36,246 bases of DNA from Sandaracinaceae bacterium (GTDB lineage: Bacteria; Myxococcota_A; Polyangia; Polyangiales; Sandaracinaceae): assembly GCA_004213565.1 (NCBI GenBank), contig SHBB01000012.1, forward strand, positions 1 through 36,246. Reading direction: 5' to 3'. The position numbers were made by a program, and so were the translations under genes. Of this stretch, positions 23,612 to 33,156 are shown piece by piece (within the stretch, counting starts at the first letter, position 1; each line of letters opens with the position of its first letter). The notes beneath the pieces were generated by a model, which saw only the letters and a program-made list of their open reading frames with translations, did not search any database and was not told the origin of the DNA.

Positions 23612-23650
23612 GCCGCGTCGCCTCGCCGCCGACTCGCCCGCCGCGTCTGG

Positions 23651-23656
23651 TAGCGT
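23651..23656 (+). promoter_or_regulatory. Candidate -10 element (TAGCGT) close to the start codon
   Basis: TAGCGT ends 6 bp before GTG 23663. The short distance suggests a leaderless transcript. Confidence 0.4.
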
Positions 23657-23662
23657 GCGGGG

Positions 23663-24568
23663 GTGCTCCCCCGCGGCAGCCTATTGCTCTTGCTCGTCGG
23701 CTGCTCGGTCACGCCTCCGCCCGCGCCGCCTCCGCGGGGCGATCTCCCCAAAGACGAGGTCGCCGCGGTGGCCGAGGTCCGGTGGGAGCGCGCGAGCTTC
23801 CCCGGCTCGAGCGCCGCCGATCACGAGCGGCCCTCCTACCGGCTGCAGGGTCGCGTGCTCGAGATGCACCGCCTCGCCTCGGGGGCCCAGCCGCGGTTCG
23901 AGCGTTGCACCGTCGAGCTGGGGTTCGTCGACGCCAAGAGGGTGGGGCCATTGCTCGATGGGCCCACAGGGGGAGACGGCGACGAGAGCGGGACGTGGAT
24001 CGTCCGCTGGACTGGCCAGGACGGGAGCGACGCCGGCCGCGACGTCTGCGCTTGCCCGGACGAGGACCCGCTGGCCGCGCTCTTCGGGCAGCTCGAGGCG
24101 CGCCTCGACGACGCCTCGTGCGCGCCCATCGAGCCGGTCGCGACGCCGATGCCTCCGACCCCCGTCGTGCTCCACGGCGGTGGCGAGCTGCGGCTGGAGC
24201 CGGACGGTCGCTACCACGTGCGTGCCTACGACGCCGAGCACCAGGAGCGGCGCTGTGAAGGCCGGGTCCCCCTCGAGAGCACGCCCGAGCGCTACGGCCT
24301 GGACGCCCTCTGGTACACGCTGGGTCGCGAGGCGGTGCAGAGGGAGCTCGCCGCGTCCGGCACGCTCGGCGAGTGGGCCGTCCTCTCCGGTCAGGCGCCG
24401 CCGACCACCCTCGGCGACCGCACGATGTACTGTGGCACGCCGCCCTTCCGCTATCCGTGGAGCGACGCCTCCGACGAAGACCTCGCGCTGCTCGCGCTCC
24501 ACGCCGTGCTCGCCGACCTCGATCGCGCGTCCGGCTGCGAGGCCGAGCGGCGCATGCTCCGCCGATGA
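23663..24568 (+). CDS. Lipoprotein of unknown function
   Basis: 301 aa from GTG 23663. The signal peptide MLPRGSLLLLLVGCSVTPPP has lipobox LVGC and then a Pro-rich linker. The body is two halves of about 130 residues with strands and scattered Cys (RFERCTVELGF, DVCACPDEDP, ERRCEGRVPLES, RTMYCGTPPFRYPW). ELRLEPDGRYHVRAYDAEHQ is a plain beta hairpin. No family was recognised. It follows the cytochrome gene on the same strand after 51 bp but appears to have its own start signal. It converges on asnS. Confidence 0.75.
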   Translation: MLPRGSLLLLLVGCSVTPPPAPPPRGDLPKDEVAAVAEVRWERASFPGSSAADHERPSYRLQGRVLEMHRLASGAQPRFERCTVELGFVDAKRVGPLLDGPTGGDGDESGTWIVRWTGQDGSDAGRDVCACPDEDPLAALFGQLEARLDDASCAPIEPVATPMPPTPVVLHGGGELRLEPDGRYHVRAYDAEHQERRCEGRVPLESTPERYGLDALWYTLGREAVQRELAASGTLGEWAVLSGQAPPTTLGDRTMYCGTPPFRYPWSDASDEDLALLALHAVLADLDRASGCEAERRMLRR

Positions 24569-24587
24569 GCCGGGGGGGACTGAGAGC

Positions 24588-25982
<1,395 letters not shown>

Positions 25983-26035
25983 GGGCGCTCCTTAGCACGT
26001 CCGCTCGAAAACGTGACGCCCCCCCTGCACGCTGT

Positions 26036-26041
26036 CAGGAT
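26036..26041 (+). promoter_or_regulatory. Candidate -10 element (CAGGAT) close to the start codon
   Basis: CAGGAT ends 6 bp before GTG 26048. It keeps the key A at position 2 and T at position 6. Confidence 0.3.
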
Positions 26042-26047
26042 CGGGGC

Positions 26048-26299
26048 GTGTCCACCGAATACGAGATCGGCGCCCGCGTGCGGGTCTCCCCCAACTGCCC
26101 CCTGACCTTGCCGCACTACGCGCGCGTGCTCGTGGGCACCGTGCTCGGCGCGACCCCCGACGGATTGGTCGAGGTGGACTTCGGAGACCGGACCTACCCG
26201 CTCGCGGTGCAGTGGCTCGAGCGCGTGCCCGACGACGCCATCGTCGAGGCGGACGACGCGGTGGTCGAGGTCGACGTCACCGGCGACGAGCAGGACTGA
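26048..26299 (+). CDS. Small beta-rich (SH3-like) protein of unknown function
   Basis: 83 aa from GTG 26048. GARVRVSPNCPLTLPHYARV, then LVGTVLGATPDGLVEVDFGD and TYPLAVQWLERVPDDA give a five-strand pattern like a small SH3 or KOW barrel. The last 20 residues are acidic. No signal or membrane helix. Function unknown; a nucleic-acid or protein-binding role is a guess. It shares a 65-bp divergent region with asnS. Confidence 0.6.
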   Translation: MSTEYEIGARVRVSPNCPLTLPHYARVLVGTVLGATPDGLVEVDFGDRTYPLAVQWLERVPDDAIVEADDAVVEVDVTGDEQD

Positions 26300-26343
26300 C
26301 GGTCCGGCGAGCCCTGGGGGCGCGCCGTCGACCCCGGTTCGTG

Positions 26344-26349
26344 TATCGT
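26344..26349 (+). promoter_or_regulatory. Candidate -10 element (TATCGT) close to the start codon
   Basis: TATCGT ends 6 bp before ATG 26356, with no Shine-Dalgarno sequence between. Confidence 0.4.
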
Positions 26350-26355
26350 CGAGCG

Positions 26356-27888
26356 ATGGAGGTGGCGCTCTCGGCCGGCGCGCGGCTCGGCAGCTACGAG
26401 ATCGTGGGCACGCTCGGCGAGGGCGGCATGGGCGTGGTCTACGAGGCGCGTCACGAGCGGCTCCGGCAGCGGGTGGCGCTCAAGGTCCTCGAGCCCCGGC
26501 TGAGCCGCAGCGAGGTGGCGCGCGAGCGCATGATCCGCGAGGGGCGCGCGGTGGCGAAGGTGAGCCACCCGCACATCGTCGGCGTGCACGACGCGGGCTT
26601 CGAGCGCGGATACGCGTACCTCGTGATGGAGCTGCTCGAGGGAGAGGACCTCGCCCAGCACCTCCGCCGCCACGGCGCGTTCGAGCCGAGCGACGCGGTC
26701 GACCTGCTCCTGCCCGTCACCGCGGCGCTCGAGGCCGCGCACCGCTCGGGCATCGTGCACCGCGACCTCAAGCCGTCGAACCTCTTCCTCACGCGGCTCC
26801 CCTCCGGGACGCTGTCGCCCAAGGTCGTCGACTTCGGCATCAGCAAGCTGCAGGACGCGACGATGGGGCTGACGGCCACCGCCGAGGTGCTCGGCACGCC
26901 GGCCTACATGGCGCCCGAGCAGATCGACGCGGCCCGCGAGGTCGACCACCGCGCCGACCTCTACGCGCTGGGCGTGATCCTCTACGAGTGCGTGACCGGG
27001 CGGCGCCCGTTCGAAGGCGCGCAGCGCCCGCTCGCGCTGCTGCACGCGGTCTCGGAGGGCAAGTTCACGCCCCCGCGAGAGCTCGCGCCCCAGCTCTCGA
27101 AGGGGCTGGAGAAGATCATCCTGCGTTGCCTCTCGCGGGAGCCGGACGCGCGCTTCGCCACCGCGCTCGAGCTCGCGGACGCGCTCCTCCCGCACGCCTC
27201 CGACGCCGGTCGCACGCGGTTCGCGGACCTCGACCCGCGCGGCCCAGGGCCCGCCACCCGCGCGGCGCTCGAGCCCCACGACGACGCGCCAACCGTCGCG
27301 CGCGGCGGGTCGGCCACGGTGATGTGGGTGGCCATCGGCCTGCCGCTCGTGGTCGCGCTGGTGGCGATCGCGTCGCTCTTCGACGGAGACGACGTCTACG
27401 CGGTGTCGGTCACGACCTCGCCGGTCGACGCGGAGATCGTGCTCGACGGGGAAGGGGTCGGGGTCGGCGCGCTGGACACGGAGCTCCCGCGCGACGGCGC
27501 GTCCCACACCCTGGTCGTGACCGCGGAGGACCACGCGCCCTTCGAGATCACGTTCACCGATGAGCCGCCGCCGCGCGTCATCACGCTCGAGCCTCGGGGC
27601 CCCACCGAGCCGCCCGCCGAGCCGCCGGTCGAGGTCGAGGTCCCTGCGCCGTCGCCGCCCCGCGCGCGCCCGGCGCGGCGCGGGACATCCACCCGCCGAG
27701 CCGATCCCGCGCCGCCCGAAACTGCTTCTTCGAACAGCGCGCCCTCGAACACGGCGCCCTCGAACAGCGCGCCCTCGAACACGGCGCCCCCCGGAGCCGC
27801 GCCCTCCGCCGCCCCCGCTCCTCGGGAGGAACCGGCCGCACCCTCCGGGCTGCCCGTGGTGGGCGACCTCCCGCTCCTCGGGAGATGA
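26356..27888 (+). CDS. Transmembrane Ser/Thr protein kinase with PEGA domain
   Basis: The protein has 510 aa. The kinase domain at residues about 10-275 has LGEGGMGVVYEARHE, VALKVLEP, HRDLKPSN, VDFGISKL and GTPAYMAPEQ, all complete. A membrane helix (VMWVAIGLPLVVALVAIASL, about 321-342) leads to an outer PEGA domain (VSVTTSPVDAEIVLDGEGVG). The Pro/Ala/Ser-rich tail includes a 30-bp tandem repeat encoding APSNTAPSNS twice. The layout (kinase inside, PEGA sensor outside) is typical of myxobacterial PknB-like kinases. The start is set by the kinase and by the nearby -10. An earlier in-frame ATG at 26212 overlaps the previous gene. Confidence 0.93.
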   Translation: MEVALSAGARLGSYEIVGTLGEGGMGVVYEARHERLRQRVALKVLEPRLSRSEVARERMIREGRAVAKVSHPHIVGVHDAGFERGYAYLVMELLEGEDLAQHLRRHGAFEPSDAVDLLLPVTAALEAAHRSGIVHRDLKPSNLFLTRLPSGTLSPKVVDFGISKLQDATMGLTATAEVLGTPAYMAPEQIDAAREVDHRADLYALGVILYECVTGRRPFEGAQRPLALLHAVSEGKFTPPRELAPQLSKGLEKIILRCLSREPDARFATALELADALLPHASDAGRTRFADLDPRGPGPATRAALEPHDDAPTVARGGSATVMWVAIGLPLVVALVAIASLFDGDDVYAVSVTTSPVDAEIVLDGEGVGVGALDTELPRDGASHTLVVTAEDHAPFEITFTDEPPPRVITLEPRGPTEPPAEPPVEVEVPAPSPPRARPARRGTSTRRADPAPPETASSNSAPSNTAPSNSAPSNTAPPGAAPSAAPAPREEPAAPSGLPVVGDLPLLGR

Positions 27889-28019
27889 CGTGCCAGCTAG
27901 CGCGCTTCCAGACCAGGACCTCGGCGAGGTCCCGGGTCAGATCGACGCTCTGTTCCACTGAGGTGACTCTCGCCCGTCGTTGGCCCTATCTTCGCGCCTC
28001 GAGGGGCGAGGAGGGCGAC

Positions 28020-28556
28020 GTGGCGAGACGCGAGGCGTGGCAGTGGGAGGCGGTGGCGCCGCGCGTCTCGACCCTCGGTCGCAGCCTGGTGGGCGGGTAC
28101 GGCCCGGTCCTGATCTCGGTCACGGCCGAGCGGCCCAGCGCGACCAACTTCCAGCGCCTGGCCGAGGTCGGCTCGAAGATGCGCGAGTCCCACCCCGACG
28201 GCGTGTACCTGCTCATCGTGCGCGAGCACATCGACGATCTCCGGGGCGGCGAGCCGCTGCCGGGCGACGCACGGAGCGCGGCGCGCCGTCTCCTCGAGCG
28301 CTTTCGCGGAGATCTGCGTGGGGTCGCCTACGTGTACGAAGGGAGCGGCTTCGGCGCGAGCCTCGTGCGCATGAGCTTCAGCGCCCTGACCCGCGTGCTC
28401 CCGGTCCCGGCGCGGATCACCGCCGATGTGCCCGGCGCGCTGGACTGGATGGGCGCCGACGCCGCCGTGGGCTGGGACCGCGACGGCCTGCTCCGCGAGG
28501 TCCGGTCGCTCCGGGCGCGCCTGCGCGAGAGCACGCGAGCCCTCGGTGACCCCTGA
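28020..28556 (+). CDS. Soluble protein of unknown function, possibly STAS-like
   Basis: 178 aa from GTG 28020, after GAGGAGGGC at a good distance. WQWEAVAPRVSTLGRSLVGG, then YGPVLISVTAERPSATNFQR and MRESHPDGVYLLIVREHIDD suggest an alpha/beta STAS-like layout similar to domains common in Myxococcota. The last 30 residues form a charged helix. It is cytoplasmic. It lies between two Ser/Thr kinase genes on the same strand and may be a substrate or regulator of one of them (inference). No closer assignment is possible. Confidence 0.6.
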   Translation: MARREAWQWEAVAPRVSTLGRSLVGGYGPVLISVTAERPSATNFQRLAEVGSKMRESHPDGVYLLIVREHIDDLRGGEPLPGDARSAARRLLERFRGDLRGVAYVYEGSGFGASLVRMSFSALTRVLPVPARITADVPGALDWMGADAAVGWDRDGLLREVRSLRARLRESTRALGDP

Positions 28557-28659
28557 AGATCCCTCTGCGCGGAGCTCGCTGCCCGCGAGGTCACAGCTTT
28601 GCCGGTTCGGGTGTTTCCACCAGAGACATGGGGTGTAATGATCCAGTGAAGGGGGACGG

Positions 28660-29730
28660 ATGGAGGAGCTCTACGACCGGACCGGGATGATCCTCGCGGG
28701 TCGATATCGCATCACCGAGCTGCTCGGCGCGGGGTCGATGGGGAGCGTCTGGGTGGCCGAGCAGCTCGCGCTGCGCACGCAGGTGGTCGTGAAGTTCCGC
28801 GAGGAGCTGCTGATCGGTGCGGACGGAGAGGAGTCGGCGGCGCGCTTTCTACGTGAAGCCCGGACGCTGGCCTCCGTACGCCATCGCAACGTGGTGGAGC
28901 TGTTCGAGGTCGGCACCGCCGACACGGGTGAGCCCTACCTGATCATGGAGAAGCTGAAGGGGCAGACCCTGGGCGCCCTGCTCGCCGCCCGCCGCACGCT
29001 GCCGCTCGCGGAGGCCTTCGCGCTCTTCTCGGGGATCGCCCGCGGCCTCGAGGCGGTGCACGCGGCGGGCATCGTTCATCGCGACGTCAAACCCGACAAC
29101 ATCTTCCTCGTGGCCCAGGAAGACGACGGGCCTCCGATCCCGAAGCTGCTCGACTTCGGGCTCGCGCGCGGCACCGAGCTCGGCGGCGGCGGGCTCAGCT
29201 CGAAGATCACGCGCGCCGGTCGCGCCGTCGGCACGCCGGGATACATGCCCTCCGAGCAGGTGCGGGGCCTCGCCGACCTCGACGAGCGTGTCGACGTCTA
29301 CGCCCTCGCGGCCACCTTCTACGAGATGCTCGCCGCGGCGTGCCCGGTGGAGGGCGAGTCCCTCACCGACGTGCTCATCGCGACGGCGACGGATGGGCCG
29401 ACGCCGCTCGACGCGCACCGACCGGACTACGCCGGCCCGTTGACCATGGCGCTCATGCGCGGGCTCGCGGTGGACCGGGACAGCCGCTACCCGACCATGC
29501 GCGCGATGCGCGAGCGCCTCGCCAAGGTCATCGGCGAGTGGGAGACGCAGGGCGTGACCCTGCCGCCCGCCGCACACGCCGCGACGCCGCCCGCCGTCCG
29601 ATCGGGGCCGCCGCCCATTCCGCCCGCGGCGCGCATCCCGGCCCGCACGACCGAGCGGCCCGTCATCAACCCGCCGGACGGCCCGCGGCTTCGCGTGCCC
29701 CGCCCGCGGCGCGCCTCGGGCGAGGGCTGA
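28660..29730 (+). CDS. Ser/Thr protein kinase (soluble)
   Basis: The protein has 356 aa. Kinase motifs: LLGAGSMGSVWVAEQL, VVVKFREE (ATP-site Lys), HRDVKPDN, LDFGLARG and GTPGYMPSEQ. The last has PSE in place of APE, an uncommon change in the activation-segment anchor. The domain ends near residue 290. The tail is Pro/Arg-rich, has no membrane helix, and ends before the convergent sulfatase gene by 12 bp. AAGGGGGA lies about 4 bp before the ATG. Target unknown. Confidence 0.92.
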   Translation: MEELYDRTGMILAGRYRITELLGAGSMGSVWVAEQLALRTQVVVKFREELLIGADGEESAARFLREARTLASVRHRNVVELFEVGTADTGEPYLIMEKLKGQTLGALLAARRTLPLAEAFALFSGIARGLEAVHAAGIVHRDVKPDNIFLVAQEDDGPPIPKLLDFGLARGTELGGGGLSSKITRAGRAVGTPGYMPSEQVRGLADLDERVDVYALAATFYEMLAAACPVEGESLTDVLIATATDGPTPLDAHRPDYAGPLTMALMRGLAVDRDSRYPTMRAMRERLAKVIGEWETQGVTLPPAAHAATPPAVRSGPPPIPPAARIPARTTERPVINPPDGPRLRVPRPRRASGEG

Positions 29731-29742
29731 CCGCGACAGGCG

Positions 29743-32700
29743 TCAGAGGCCTTCGCAGGCTTCGCCGCTGAGGTGACCCTGCTCGCAGCACTGACGCACG
29801 GGGAGGAAGCCACGCCGGCAGCAGATCGCGGCGTCGATGTAGCCGAGCCTGCAGAGGCGGCGCATGGTCTCGTCGTCCATCTCGACCGCTTCGCCCTGCA
29901 CGGCGCCCAGCGCCGCGGCCTCGCTCGCGTTCGCGAGTGACTGCCGCAGCGCGGTCAGATCCTCGGAGGCGGTCTCGGCGACGTTGTCCTGCTCCCCCGG
30001 GTCGTCGGCGACGCGGTAGAGCTCGACCTCCTCGAGGCCGCGCGGGTTGCCCGCGTTGGCGGTGATGAGCTTGAGCTCCTCGAAGCCGCGGCGCTCGCGC
30101 ACGCTCTCGAGCACGTTGCCCTCGTGGCTCTCCTCGGCGAAGACGCGCGCGGTGCCCTGGTCGAGCGAGCCGCCCTGCACGCCCTCCGGGACGTCGAGGC
30201 CGACGCGGCGGAGGATGCTCGGCATCAGATCGATGCTCTGGACCCAGTGGCCGACGTGCGTGCCCGCGCGGTCGTTGCCGGGGAGCTTCACGAAGAGCGG
30301 CACGTGAACCTGCTCGTCGTAGAGCGTGGTGCCGTGCCAGAAGCCGCCGTGGTCGCCGAACTCCTCGCCGTGGTCCGAGGTGATGATGATCATCGTGTCG
30401 TCGTAGACGCCGCGGCGGCGGAGATCGTCCATGAGCGCGCCGAACTGCTGATCCCAGTAGGTGATCTCGCCGTCGTAGAGGGCGCGCAGCGTGTCCGCCT
30501 CCGCGAGGTCCGGGTGCTGGTTCGCGGCGCGCGCGTAGCCCGAGCCGTCGTACGGGTGCGGGAAGTACGGGTCGTGCGGGTCCATGTAGCCGACGAACAT
30601 GAACCACGGGTCGTCGCTCGGCGCGTCCTCGTCGAGCCAGCGCACGAGGTGACGGTTGACGGTCTCCGCGTCCTGGTAGGCGGTGCCCGGCTCGACCTGC
30701 CCGCCGGCCGCGCGGAAGGTCTCGATCTTCTGCCGCAGGAACTGCACGAGCAGGAGCTTCGCCGCCGCGTCATCGGCGCCGAGCACGAACTCCGGCTCGA
30801 GGAAGGTGTACTGCTCGAAGCCCTGCTGGAAGTTGAAGTACGGGCCGACGTTGAAGTTCGTCACGTAGCCCGCCGTCGCGTAGCCCCCGGCCGAGAGCGC
30901 CTCGGGGAGGGTGGTCAGCTGGCTCGGGAGCGCGTCGGGCTTGCCCATCACGCCGTGGCTCGACGCGTAGCGGCCGGTGAGGATCGAGGCGAAGCTCGGC
31001 CGCGTCCAGCTCGCGTTGGCGAACGCCTGGTCGAAGCGCACCGCGTCCTCCGCGAACCGGTCGAGATGCGGCGTGCTCCCGCTCGCGTAGCCGTATGCCG
31101 GCAGGTGATCGGCGCGCAGGGTGTCGACCACGATGAGCAGCACGTTCGGCGCGTTCTCGGGCGAGGCCGGGCGCGTGACGCCGCTCTCCGCCTCCGCGTG
31201 CGTGCCGGCGAGGAGCGCCGAGCCGCCGACGCCCGCGACCACGAGGGCGACGAAGGCGGGCGAGCCCCAGGTCTTCAGCATGAACCCGCCGACCTTGCGG
31301 CTGGTCCAGAAGCGGATCGCGGTCGAGAGCAGGAAATAGAGGAGGGCGGAGGCGACGAGGCAGCAGACGCCGACCAGCACCATCTCCTTGCTCTTGATCC
31401 CGAACTCTTCGTGGAACACGTCGCGACGGATCCGGAAGGCGCCGAGCGCGAACACGAGGGCCGCGACGATCAGCGCGGTGAGGCGCGCGTAGGCCTGCGG
31501 CTCCGGGACCGCCTCCCGCTTCATCCACCGGCCGGTCAGCGCGCTCAGGAAGCCGAAGCTCGCGCCGCCGACCATGCAGAACACGCCGTAGGCGACGGCA
31601 CCGTACGCCATCACGCCCCAGCCGACGCGACCGCCGCCGTCGACCATGATGACCGCACCCTCCGCGAGGCCGACGAGCATGCCGCCGAGCAGGCCCGCGC
31701 CGAGCCCGAGGGTCAGCCCGCGGAGCGGCTTCGGCCAGCGCTCCTCGGGGACCTCTTCGAGCCCGCCGTAGTACTTCTCTTCCCGATCGGGGTCGTGCAC
31801 CGTCAGCCCGCTCACCTTGCCGAAGCGCCGGGCGAAGAGGAAGAGCACGCCGGTGATGCTGACCATCATCTCGGCCGCGAAGCCGACGGTGGGGATGAGC
31901 ACCGCCTGCGTCTCGCTCAGCCCGACGGCGGTGTAGAGGGCGACCGCCGCGGCCTCGCGCAGACCCACGCCGTTGATGGAGATGGGCGCGAGGGTGACCA
32001 TGATCTGCAGCGAGCTGCCGAAGAAGATCATGCCGGCGCTCAGCTCCACGCCGAGCGCGCGCGCGGCGCAGACATAGATGAGGTTGTTGAACGCGTGGAC
32101 CGCTACGCCGTAGCCGGTGGCCTGCGCGAGGAGCGCCCACTTGCCGTGATACGCGCAGACCGCGTCGATGAGCGTCTGGAGCGTGGGCTGCACCTGCCGG
32201 GGCAGGAGCCGGAACGCGTACCGGAACAGCGTCGGCTTCGCGAGGAAGGTCAGCCCGGTGGCGACGACCACCAGGAAGAGGAGGTTGATCAACAGGACGC
32301 CGTCTTGCCCGATGAACTCGAGACCCCAGACGCTCGCGCCCATGACGACGAGCCCGAAGGCGAGCTGGCCGAGCACCTTCTCGACGCCCGCCACGGCGAT
32401 GGGCCGAGCCCACTTCTTGGTGTGGTAGCCGACGTCGAAGAGCTTCCAGCCGTCGAGCCCGAGGCCGCCGAGCGTGAACGCGCCCCAGAAGCGGCCGATC
32501 ATGAAGCTCGGGAACATGAAGCGCCACGTCGCCTCGATGCCCTGGCCGCCGAGCACGGTGCGCCAGCGCAGGATCGCAAACCCGATGGCGCAGAGCTGCA
32601 TCGCGATCGCGCCCGCGAACCAGCCCCAGTGCAGGCTGCCGATGGCGCTCGAGACGTGCTCGGCGCCGTCGCGCGCGAGGACCTCGGTCCAGACCGCGTA

Positions 32701-32868
32701 GAGGCCGTAGACGGAGATGCCGACCTTCGCCGCGAGGAGGAGCGCGCGCTTGGCGGTCCAGCCCTTCTTCGGCGGGTGCGTCCCGTCCAGCGTCGGGTCG
32801 ACGACGGCCTCGCCTTCCATGGAGGCCGGGGGCCCGTAGTCCTGCAACGTCGCGTCGTTCTCGCCCAT
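29743..32868 (-). CDS. Fusion of LPG-synthase/flippase-like membrane domain and sulfatase-fold domain
   Basis: 1041 aa from ATG 32868 (MGENDATLQDYGPPASMEGE, after GCGGAGCGCGAG). Residues about 35-330 resemble the lysylphosphatidylglycerol-synthase/AglD-type membrane domain (PISINGVGLREAAAVALYTA). About 350-560 is a second membrane block (LTLGLGAGLLGGMLVGLAEG, AYGAVAYGVFCMVGGASFGF). From 575 a sulfatase/alkaline-phosphatase-fold domain starts with NVLLIVVDTLRADHLPAYGY, SWTRPSFASILTGRYASSHG and TSDHGEEFGDHGGFWHGTTL. The nucleophile position is Thr622 in TRPSF rather than the Cys or Ser that becomes formylglycine. Thr is used by LtaS- and EptA-like phosphotransferases, so this may transfer or cleave a phospho-group on lipids. 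The C-terminus has seven Cys (RRLCRLGYIDAAICC..). A GTG at 32934 would add 22 residues. Confidence 0.85.
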   Translation of the reverse strand: MGENDATLQDYGPPASMEGEAVVDPTLDGTHPPKKGWTAKRALLLAAKVGISVYGLYAVWTEVLARDGAEHVSSAIGSLHWGWFAGAIAMQLCAIGFAILRWRTVLGGQGIEATWRFMFPSFMIGRFWGAFTLGGLGLDGWKLFDVGYHTKKWARPIAVAGVEKVLGQLAFGLVVMGASVWGLEFIGQDGVLLINLLFLVVVATGLTFLAKPTLFRYAFRLLPRQVQPTLQTLIDAVCAYHGKWALLAQATGYGVAVHAFNNLIYVCAARALGVELSAGMIFFGSSLQIMVTLAPISINGVGLREAAAVALYTAVGLSETQAVLIPTVGFAAEMMVSITGVLFLFARRFGKVSGLTVHDPDREEKYYGGLEEVPEERWPKPLRGLTLGLGAGLLGGMLVGLAEGAVIMVDGGGRVGWGVMAYGAVAYGVFCMVGGASFGFLSALTGRWMKREAVPEPQAYARLTALIVAALVFALGAFRIRRDVFHEEFGIKSKEMVLVGVCCLVASALLYFLLSTAIRFWTSRKVGGFMLKTWGSPAFVALVVAGVGGSALLAGTHAEAESGVTRPASPENAPNVLLIVVDTLRADHLPAYGYASGSTPHLDRFAEDAVRFDQAFANASWTRPSFASILTGRYASSHGVMGKPDALPSQLTTLPEALSAGGYATAGYVTNFNVGPYFNFQQGFEQYTFLEPEFVLGADDAAAKLLLVQFLRQKIETFRAAGGQVEPGTAYQDAETVNRHLVRWLDEDAPSDDPWFMFVGYMDPHDPYFPHPYDGSGYARAANQHPDLAEADTLRALYDGEITYWDQQFGALMDDLRRRGVYDDTMIIITSDHGEEFGDHGGFWHGTTLYDEQVHVPLFVKLPGNDRAGTHVGHWVQSIDLMPSILRRVGLDVPEGVQGGSLDQGTARVFAEESHEGNVLESVRERRGFEELKLITANAGNPRGLEEVELYRVADDPGEQDNVAETASEDLTALRQSLANASEAAALGAVQGEAVEMDDETMRRLCRLGYIDAAICCRRGFLPVRQCCEQGHLSGEACEGL

Positions 32869-33017
32869 CTCGCGCTCCGCCCTGTCGAAGGGTGAACTGC
32901 ACCCGAGCCCCTGACGGAGCCCACCCCTGCACACCCGAACCGGCTGAACGTCCGGGGGGTGCCGGCTTCTTCCGGTAGCCCGTGGGTTTCAGGGGGTCAA
33001 ATTCCTGGGCCCAAACC

Positions 33018-33046
33018 TTGACACCAAACACTGTAACGGTCATAGA
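33018..33046 (+). promoter_or_regulatory. Sigma70-type promoter of the desaturase-MerR unit
   Basis: TTGACA (33018-33023), a 17-bp spacer and CATAGA/ATAGAT (33041-33047). The -35 is perfect. CACTGTaACGG and CACTGTcAGCGG recur 20 bp apart around it, and TTGAC is partly mirrored by GGTCAA 26 bp upstream. These may be operator sites. The leader would be about 100 bases. Confidence 0.6.
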
Positions 33047-33156
33047 TGGCACTGTCAGCGGTGGCGATCCGAACAGACGTCAACCGCGCCCGGGTCGCCG
33101 CGGCCGTCTCCCGACGGAGGCGTCGAGGTGCGCCCACCAGAAGGAGAGGAGCCCCC

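Noticed and set aside
30124-32895. 923-aa plus-strand ORF opposite the fusion protein
   Set aside because: It has no domain, a composition typical of an antisense frame in GC-rich genes, and the minus strand carries clear membrane and sulfatase motifs.
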